The notes under the pieces are model-generated. The model did no database searches. It worked only from the letters and a program-made list of their open reading frames with translations, and was not told the DNA's origin. This document shows positions 44,742 through 49,767 of a DNA stretch of 49,767 bases, piece after piece; position 1 is the first letter of the stretch; the number at the start of each line of letters is the position of its first letter. The position numbers and the translations under genes were made by a program. The DNA comes from Promethearchaeota archaeon (GTDB taxonomy: Archaea; Asgardarchaeota; Lokiarchaeia; Helarchaeales; RDOG01): NCBI GenBank assembly GCA_011365055.1, contig RDOG01000026.1:1-49767 (forward strand), written 5' to 3'.

Positions 44742-47459
44742 CTAAAACATTCTGAATTTTCTTGTATATCTCATTTCATATGCTTCGGATTTTAAGTCAT
44801 TAATCATTTGATAAAGACCTTCGCCCAATTCATATCTAATTTCCCGTTTTTTATGCTTGCGAGTTAATGGACCAATTGGTTTTCCAATATTGGCAATAAC
44901 TTTTACAGGTGGAAATGGTGTTTCTGTTCCTACAATTGCCATTGGTACAATCACCGTTGGTTTTCCTTCAATAGCCATCTTTGCTATTGCAGCATACGTT
45001 TTTATTAAACGCTCTCTATTCTTGCCTTCGGCGAAAACCCCAACGATTTTCTTGCTTTGTAATAAACTTTTAATATGTAACAGTGGTTCGAAATCCGTTT
45101 CTGATTCAGTCTGTCTGAAAAATCCCAATGATTGTAATAACGTTGAAACTACAGGTGTTTTATATGTTTTAGCGTCAATCATGAAGTGAACTTTTTCTGG
45201 AATTATACAACTTCCCACAACAAAATCAAGTTTAGATCCACTTTGAGATAGTAATATGACTCCAACATCTTCTTTCACAGGTATATTTTCTGCACCGTGT
45301 ACAGAAAAATCATACAGATTATTTAAAACTAGATCTAAACTCCTTTTTGCTGTTGTATAAAATATATCATCCAAGTATGGGTATAATCCTAATTTTTCTC
45401 CTTGTTTCTTTAATTTTTGAAGTTGCACGTCAATTGGACTTAATTTGACACCAGCTTCTTTCTTCTTTTCACCTTCTCTTTCGGTACTTGAAATTCCTAA
45501 AGAATCGGTTATTTTATTCAAAGTCTTTTCAATAGGTGAGGTTTTAGTAAGATCTCCCATGGGACGAGGTAGATTAAATATCTTTCCTACTCTTTTAAAA
45601 ACACGATCGAGAGGCGAAATTACATCTCCACCAGGTAAATCAGGTCGATATTCCGTGCCATTTTCTCGTAAATATTTTATTTTTGTCATTAATTCTGTTG
45701 TTAATTCCTTCAATACCTCATAACTTGGTTCGGTATCGTAATATTTATCATAATATATTGGTTCCCCAATGTTAACTTCTATTGGAAATGCTTTTGGTGG
45801 GAAAAATACCTTAAGGATTCCGTGCTTCATGGCATCATGCGAACCCTTTATCGAAATGGGTATTATAGGTCTTTTCATATCGATCGCAAGCCGAACTGCA
45901 CCCGTTTTTGCTTGATTAACATCGATTTCTGGATAAGTGGTCTGTTGTGGGAAAATAACTGGACTTCTATCTCTTCGTACCAATTCCTTTGCGACACGCA
46001 TTGCTTCCCAATCTCCCTCACCTCGTGCAACTGGAAATCCACCTGCAGAAAGCGTCCAGCTTGAAATTATGGGTATTTCCGCAAGTTCTTTTTTCATCAT
46101 GAACCAGACCCTATGGGCTCTATTAAGATAGCCCCTATAATTTATTTGGTCTGGCGGTGCTAATTTAAGTCCATAGGTGAAAATATCAAAAAATGATTCG
46201 TGATTTGAAACTAAAATTGCAGGTCTAACACCTGGTACTTCTAAATGGTGTTTACCATTAACTTGCAAGTCAAAATTAAGAGGATTTATGATGAATTCAG
46301 AACTCATTCGAATAAGTAAATGCGCAAGGGAATCAATTTTTTCCCCAATATAAGGAATTTTTGTAGCTCTTTTGATAAATCGGCGATAATTACTATCAAT
46401 TATATTATTTGGGACTTTTGGCATCTTTTTAAATTTATGAATAACAACATCATTAATAGTACCTTTGCTATATATCTCTTCATCATTATCTTCATTTAAC
46501 TTTATGATTGCTTTTCTGCCTCTTTCTTTTAGACGCTCGATCTCATCCATGAGTTCATTCGTGAGATCTCTCAATACAGTATAATCTACTTCTTGATCGT
46601 AATATTTATCATAATAAATCGGTTTTCCAAATTCACAATACCAATATCCTTCTTTCGATGGAATGAATTGACCTTTGGTAAGTTCCCATAGTCCAACGTG
46701 ACCTATTGGAATGATTGGAACTTTATTCTGAATTGCAAGTCTTATTATACCACTCTTTGGTTTTTCACGAGCATGAAGATTACGAGTCCCCTCAGGGTAT
46801 ATCAAAATATTGTTTCCTTTCTGAAGAAACTCTGAACCAAGTTCTATTGACTTGGAATCTTTTAATTCCCGTTCTATTGGAAATGCTGTTGAAGCAAAAA
46901 GAGACCCTATTATTGGCATATTAAAGAGTTGATATTTTGCAAAAAAGATAGGAACATACCTTTTTTTTGCTACTCCTTTAAGATTTAGGAATTTAAAGAA
47001 CTTGAAATATTCTAAATCGCGAGTTGGACAACAAGCTCTTGCTAAATAGAGATGTTCTGTTTCCGTTTCGTGATTTGAAGCGAAAATAACAGGTTGTTTT
47101 GTAGCAACATTAACCATCTCCTCCCAACCTACCTTCACTTCCTTTACTTTTCGATCAAAATACCTTAATATAGTTTCTAAAACGGAAAGTTCAAAATAAT
47201 CTAAGGCAGTATCAAGAATTGGAAAGGATTCCTTTGCAGTTTTTCTAAACCACTTTACTACTCTTGCCTCTAAACTCTGACCAATTCCTTCTATCTCATC
47301 CATTCTACCATATATAATGTCAGAATTGTGTGTTTTATCAATAATTTCCTCTTTCTTGTTAAGGAACTCATAAACGTTTGATTTTGTATCTATATTTTCA
47401 ATCATTTTTTTATCTTGATTTAAAAATTCTTCAATCGCGGTCAAATTTAACCCTACCAT
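44742..47459 (-). CDS. Protein with three tandem PlsC-like acyltransferase domains
   Basis: This 905-residue protein carries three glycerophosphate acyltransferase-like (PlsC) domains. Domain 1 has H130 in SNHETETE, with Glu in place of the usual Asp, and an intact EGTR at 223-226. Domain 2 has a full NHESFFD motif (H420, D425), but EGTR is replaced by PQQT at 504-507. Domain 3 has LSQSGSKLD, so the catalytic His is lost, and EGKNR replaces EGTR. Domains 1 and 2 also share the repeat EPIYYDKYYD/KPIYYDKYYD. A charged linker lies at about 640-690. The first 120 residues are helical, and there is no clear TM helix. A fatty-acyl transferase is unexpected in archaea with ether lipids. The ATG has no SD. 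Confidence 0.88.
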   Translation of the reverse strand: MVGLNLTAIEEFLNQDKKMIENIDTKSNVYEFLNKKEEIIDKTHNSDIIYGRMDEIEGIGQSLEARVVKWFRKTAKESFPILDTALDYFELSVLETILRYFDRKVKEVKVGWEEMVNVATKQPVIFASNHETETEHLYLARACCPTRDLEYFKFFKFLNLKGVAKKRYVPIFFAKYQLFNMPIIGSLFASTAFPIERELKDSKSIELGSEFLQKGNNILIYPEGTRNLHAREKPKSGIIRLAIQNKVPIIPIGHVGLWELTKGQFIPSKEGYWYCEFGKPIYYDKYYDQEVDYTVLRDLTNELMDEIERLKERGRKAIIKLNEDNDEEIYSKGTINDVVIHKFKKMPKVPNNIIDSNYRRFIKRATKIPYIGEKIDSLAHLLIRMSSEFIINPLNFDLQVNGKHHLEVPGVRPAILVSNHESFFDIFTYGLKLAPPDQINYRGYLNRAHRVWFMMKKELAEIPIISSWTLSAGGFPVARGEGDWEAMRVAKELVRRDRSPVIFPQQTTYPEIDVNQAKTGAVRLAIDMKRPIIPISIKGSHDAMKHGILKVFFPPKAFPIEVNIGEPIYYDKYYDTEPSYEVLKELTTELMTKIKYLRENGTEYRPDLPGGDVISPLDRVFKRVGKIFNLPRPMGDLTKTSPIEKTLNKITDSLGISSTEREGEKKKEAGVKLSPIDVQLQKLKKQGEKLGLYPYLDDIFYTTAKRSLDLVLNNLYDFSVHGAENIPVKEDVGVILLSQSGSKLDFVVGSCIIPEKVHFMIDAKTYKTPVVSTLLQSLGFFRQTESETDFEPLLHIKSLLQSKKIVGVFAEGKNRERLIKTYAAIAKMAIEGKPTVIVPMAIVGTETPFPPVKVIANIGKPIGPLTRKHKKREIRYELGEGLYQMINDLKSEAYEMRYTRKFRMF

Positions 47460-48012
47460 TTAATTTCGATAAAAATCTTCATTTTACAGATCTGTCATGT
47501 ATATTACATAGGTGGCAAATTTGCACAAAGTTTGCAAGTTTGCAATCTTTTTTTTATGAATTTTTTCTGTTTTTAGACAGATTTGCTTATCTTGCTTATA
47601 AAGTTAACTGTTTGCTAATTTGCATCAAAAAAAGGTAGTATTTTATGTTTATGAAATATTAAAATTTCACCGAGAAATTCGCAGCGTGAAAAATTTCACA
47701 TTAGCCACTTTTCTGTCTAATCAAATATAGAAAATTGGTTAATGAATTTGAAGAGTATAGTCTAAATTTAAAATGAACTGTTTTTTTAATTGTATATTTA
47801 AAATCGTCTGTTTTTAAAATTATATATTTGATTAAATGATTGTCTAAAAAATTAATAAATTGAAAATATGATTTTCAATTTTGTTCTAATTATCATTCAA
47901 ACTCCTCTCAAATAAAATGAAACTCAAAAAATCTAGTGAATTTCATTATAATTCCATTAAATAAAATTTAAATATTCTAACCAAATACCTAAATCTAACT
48001 TAAAAATATAAA
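47460..48012. promoter_or_regulatory. Palindrome-rich divergent control region
   Basis: This 553-bp gap has no gene. It contains ACAGATCTGT (47486-47495, perfect palindrome), GCAAATTTGC (47515-47524, perfect), GCAAGTTTGC (47534-47543) and GCTAATTTGC (47614-47623), the last two with one imperfect pair each. Two further dyads are TGAAAT-N6-ATTTCA (47652-47669) and GTGAAA-AA-TTTCAC (47686-47699). The part from 47700 to 48012 is very AT-rich and carries the promoter of the wHTH gene. Several different operators seem to be clustered between the acyltransferase gene and the regulator gene. Confidence 0.5.
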
Positions 48013-48720
48013 ATGGGATCTTTTTTGGCAAGCAAAAACTCTGGCTCAGACCATCAGAAAGTAAAAATTATTAATTTATTAGAGCAAGAAGGAGATCTGG
48101 GCTTAACTATATCGCAGATAGCTGAAAAAATAAATTTGAATAGAAATTCAACTGCCAAATACTTGGAAATCATGGCAGAAAAGGGAGAAATTTATAAAGT
48201 CGAGAAAGGTCCAACGAGTAAGCTATATTATCCAAATCGTGTAGCTAAATCCTTTGAAGAGCGGAATAAATACATGGTTAAATACTATCAACTATTGCAT
48301 AAATCCATGTTCATTGATTACTTAAAAGATTATCAAGTTGCTAGAGAAATAGGTTTAAAAATGGCTCCTCTGGCTGCAAAAATGTACACGGAACGTTTTG
48401 AAGAAGTCGAATTAAGTTTCGAATCCATTTCTGGAGTTATTTCTATGGCCGTGGAAATCACATATCCAATCGCAAACGTTAAAGCAGACGTCAAATTAAA
48501 TCCTAAAAAGAAAGATAGTTTTATTATTTCAATTAAACGGTGCATCTGCGATGCAAACAAGGACTATCGATCGATTTGCGAGATTCAGGCTGGACTATTT
48601 GAGGGAATTATGCATGAATTGATATATCCACAGCGAGTCAAGGTTGAAGAAGTTGAATGTAAGTGTGATGGGTTTGAAACGTGTAAATATATCGTGACAA
48701 ATTTAGGAAATAGAGAATAA
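48013..48720 (+). CDS. Winged-helix regulator with a V4R-like C-terminal domain
   Basis: This 235-residue protein has an N-terminal winged helix-turn-helix (about residues 15-75: IINLLEQEGDLGLTISQIAEK, then NRNSTAKYLEIMAEKGEI). The C-terminal domain (about 100-232) ends with ECKCDGFETCKYIV. That Cys pattern and the preceding AGLFEGIMHELIYP helix match V4R domains, which bind small hydrophobic ligands or metal. It is probably a ligand-responsive transcription factor. It may act on the palindromes upstream and the divergent acyltransferase gene. The ATG at 48013 has no SD and may be leaderless. The next gene starts 2 bp after its stop. Confidence 0.75.
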   Translation: MGSFLASKNSGSDHQKVKIINLLEQEGDLGLTISQIAEKINLNRNSTAKYLEIMAEKGEIYKVEKGPTSKLYYPNRVAKSFEERNKYMVKYYQLLHKSMFIDYLKDYQVAREIGLKMAPLAAKMYTERFEEVELSFESISGVISMAVEITYPIANVKADVKLNPKKKDSFIISIKRCICDANKDYRSICEIQAGLFEGIMHELIYPQRVKVEEVECKCDGFETCKYIVTNLGNRE

Positions 48721-48722
48721 AA

Positions 48723-49328
48723 ATGGCAGATATTGAAAAAAATCATAAAATAGTTAGTAATTATCTTAGTGACACTATTACAGCAGCAAATGAAAAACTT
48801 TCAGCTCATTATAAGGAGACTTTAGTAGGTTCTCTAATCGAACCCGTTTTTCGATTGTTAATAGGTCCTGAGCAAACAGAAAAGACCATTCAGATGTTAA
48901 ATAAAATATTAGAAGTATCAAAGACTTTTTCTGGAAATTTTGAGAATTTAAACAATAAAATAGATGAAATAAAAAACTTAGATCCCACATACAGTATTTT
49001 ACGAAAAGATATTAAGGTGTTTGAGAAAGCCGCTTTATATCTAAACGATTCCTACAGGAATCGCATCAAATTTTATAACATTCTCATGAACGGAACAGGC
49101 GAAACTTGGCAAGAATTATATCGAACAGCTTTCAAGACTAAAGAATTTTTATTAGAAAACATAATGCCAGAAGTTAAAGCTCTTGATAATTTAAAGGATG
49201 TTGTGAAAAATACACGGCGAATTATAAACGTCCCTGGTATTATTAGAGCCGATATCATTGAAGCTTTATTTTTCATGCAAGATTATACTAAAGAAAGTTT
49301 ACTTGCAATACCCGATCAAGTTTTTTAA
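48723..49328 (+). CDS. All-helical protein co-transcribed with the V4R regulator
   Basis: This 201-residue protein appears entirely alpha-helical, with heptad-like stretches (QMLNKILEVSKTFSGNFENL and LDNLKDVVKNTRRI), and has no TM helix. I do not recognise a family. The gene begins 2 bp after the wHTH-V4R gene, so the pair should be co-translated and probably works together, for example as a partner protein of the regulator. The ATG at 48723 follows the upstream stop directly. The region 49329-49462 after it is AT-rich and holds only the next promoter. Confidence 0.65.
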   Translation: MADIEKNHKIVSNYLSDTITAANEKLSAHYKETLVGSLIEPVFRLLIGPEQTEKTIQMLNKILEVSKTFSGNFENLNNKIDEIKNLDPTYSILRKDIKVFEKAALYLNDSYRNRIKFYNILMNGTGETWQELYRTAFKTKEFLLENIMPEVKALDNLKDVVKNTRRIINVPGIIRADIIEALFFMQDYTKESLLAIPDQVF

Positions 49329-49462
49329 ACCAGAAATTTTTACTGAATTTATAGATAAAGATTTTCAATCCGACTTTTTTTAAAAAGATTTTTTTAGAAT
49401 ATAAGTACAAATCTAACATAAAAATAATGTATTTTAAAAAAAAGTAAATTTGGGGAATTAAA

Positions 49463-49767
49463 TTGAGAGACGTAATAGCATTAGCCATACTTCTTGGAGC
49501 AATTTTTTTAATTGGATACTTTACGGATATATTTGATAATGTATTTCAGACTTCACGCGTTCGATCAAAACCAAAACTCCCTCCAAAAAAGGAAGAGCCA
49601 AAATCTAAACCCAAGCCAGAACCTAAAAAAGAGCCTCCGAAACCAAAACCCGAACCAAAACCCGAGCCCAAGAAAGAAGAAGTAAAACCCAAACCTGAAC
49701 CCAAGAAAGAAGAGGTAAAACCCGAACCAAAACCTGAACCCAAGAAAGAAGAGGTAAAACCCGAACC
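49463..49767 (+). CDS. Membrane-anchored protein with Pro/Lys/Glu repeats (partial)
   Basis: The frame runs off the right edge after about 101 codons. It starts at TTG 49463 with GGGGA six bases upstream. Residues 1-20 form a TM helix or uncleaved signal anchor (VIALAILLGAIFLIGYF). A linker VFQTSRVRSKPK follows, then from about residue 37 almost only Pro, Lys and Glu. The repeat KPEPKKEEV occurs at least twice, with longer KPEPKPEPKKEEV variants. It looks like the rigid spacer of TonB-like or surface-anchored proteins. No TonB system is expected in a one-membrane archaeon, so a stalk for a following domain is more likely. Confidence 0.7.
   Translation, partial: MRDVIALAILLGAIFLIGYFTDIFDNVFQTSRVRSKPKLPPKKEEPKSKPKPEPKKEPPKPKPEPKPEPKKEEVKPKPEPKKEEVKPEPKPEPKKEEVKPE
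49595..49767 (+). repeat. In-frame tandem repeats encoding KPEPKKEEV
   Basis: Near-identical DNA units built from AAACCTGAACCCAAGAAAGA and GAGGTAAAACCCGAACC recur with 27- to 39-bp spacing. They keep the reading frame, and the last unit is cut by the window edge. Low base divergence between units suggests recent expansion by slippage or recombination. Confidence 0.6.

Noticed and set aside
49546..49743. Minus-strand Gly/Ser/Phe-rich frame
   Set aside because: It is the mirror of the Pro/Lys/Glu repeat on the plus strand; its regular pattern comes only from the tandem repeats.

Overview
The window looks like a piece of an Asgard archaeal genome, most likely from the Lokiarchaeia/Promethearchaeota side. 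The assignment is inferred from gene content. The evidence is an archaeal-type S-adenosylmethionine synthetase, TrpB2-type tryptophan synthase, a KptA/Tpt1 RNA phosphotransferase, and a Rab/Ras-like small GTPase with a long C-terminal extension. There are also membrane proteins with longin-like or appendage-like cytoplasmic domains, wHTH-V4R regulators, and anaerobic ferredoxin- and CoA-based metabolism. The DNA is AT-rich, intergenic regions carry archaeal TATA-like boxes and T-tract terminators, and many genes start with TTG or GTG behind a Shine-Dalgarno (SD) motif. I saw no rRNA, tRNA, CRISPR array or intact insertion sequence.

Region 1-3410 is an accessory patch. It holds a broken leucine-rich-repeat (LRR) gene copy, a PIN toxin/RHH antitoxin pair with a palindromic operator, a gene interrupted by an in-frame TGA, and an intact LRR gene. 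A repeated flank suggests an old tandem duplication. Region 3700-13400 carries AdoMet synthetase, a small operon (two-TM protein, core MetE-like protein, LacZ-type beta-galactosidase), an uncharacterised Cys-cluster protein, an isopropylmalate/homoaconitase-type dehydratase pair and a membrane protein.

Region 13500-29400 is mostly catabolism. It has a thiolase, a three-subunit 2-oxoacid:ferredoxin oxidoreductase, a VOC protein, a ThDP lyase, an acetoacetate-decarboxylase-like protein, a GMP synthase ATPase subunit, and a GlcD/GlcF-type dehydrogenase followed by three membrane proteins. Among these sits a two-TM protein (18007-19515) whose cytoplasmic part resembles the appendage of coatomer gamma/adaptin in layout.

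Region 29600-35070 (minus strand) ends in the most Asgard-like module: a Rab-like GTPase followed by two tandem paralogues, each with seven TM helices and a longin/roadblock-like cytoplasmic domain. This looks like a receptor-to-GTPase pathway. Divergent from it, a 52-codon leader ORF ending R-W-H-W-R-W-Q-W-Q stands just before trpB2. It looks like a tryptophan-sensing leader peptide, which I do not recall being described in archaea.

Region 36800-49767 contains a GNAT acetyltransferase, a DUF3795 protein and KptA. It then has a four-gene operon for a split 2-hydroxyacyl-CoA-dehydratase-activase-like system, a HAD fusion, a type-2 malate/lactate dehydrogenase and a 905-residue protein with three PlsC-like domains. 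A palindrome-rich divergent control region follows, then a wHTH-V4R regulator operon and a membrane protein with Pro/Lys/Glu repeats that runs off the right edge.
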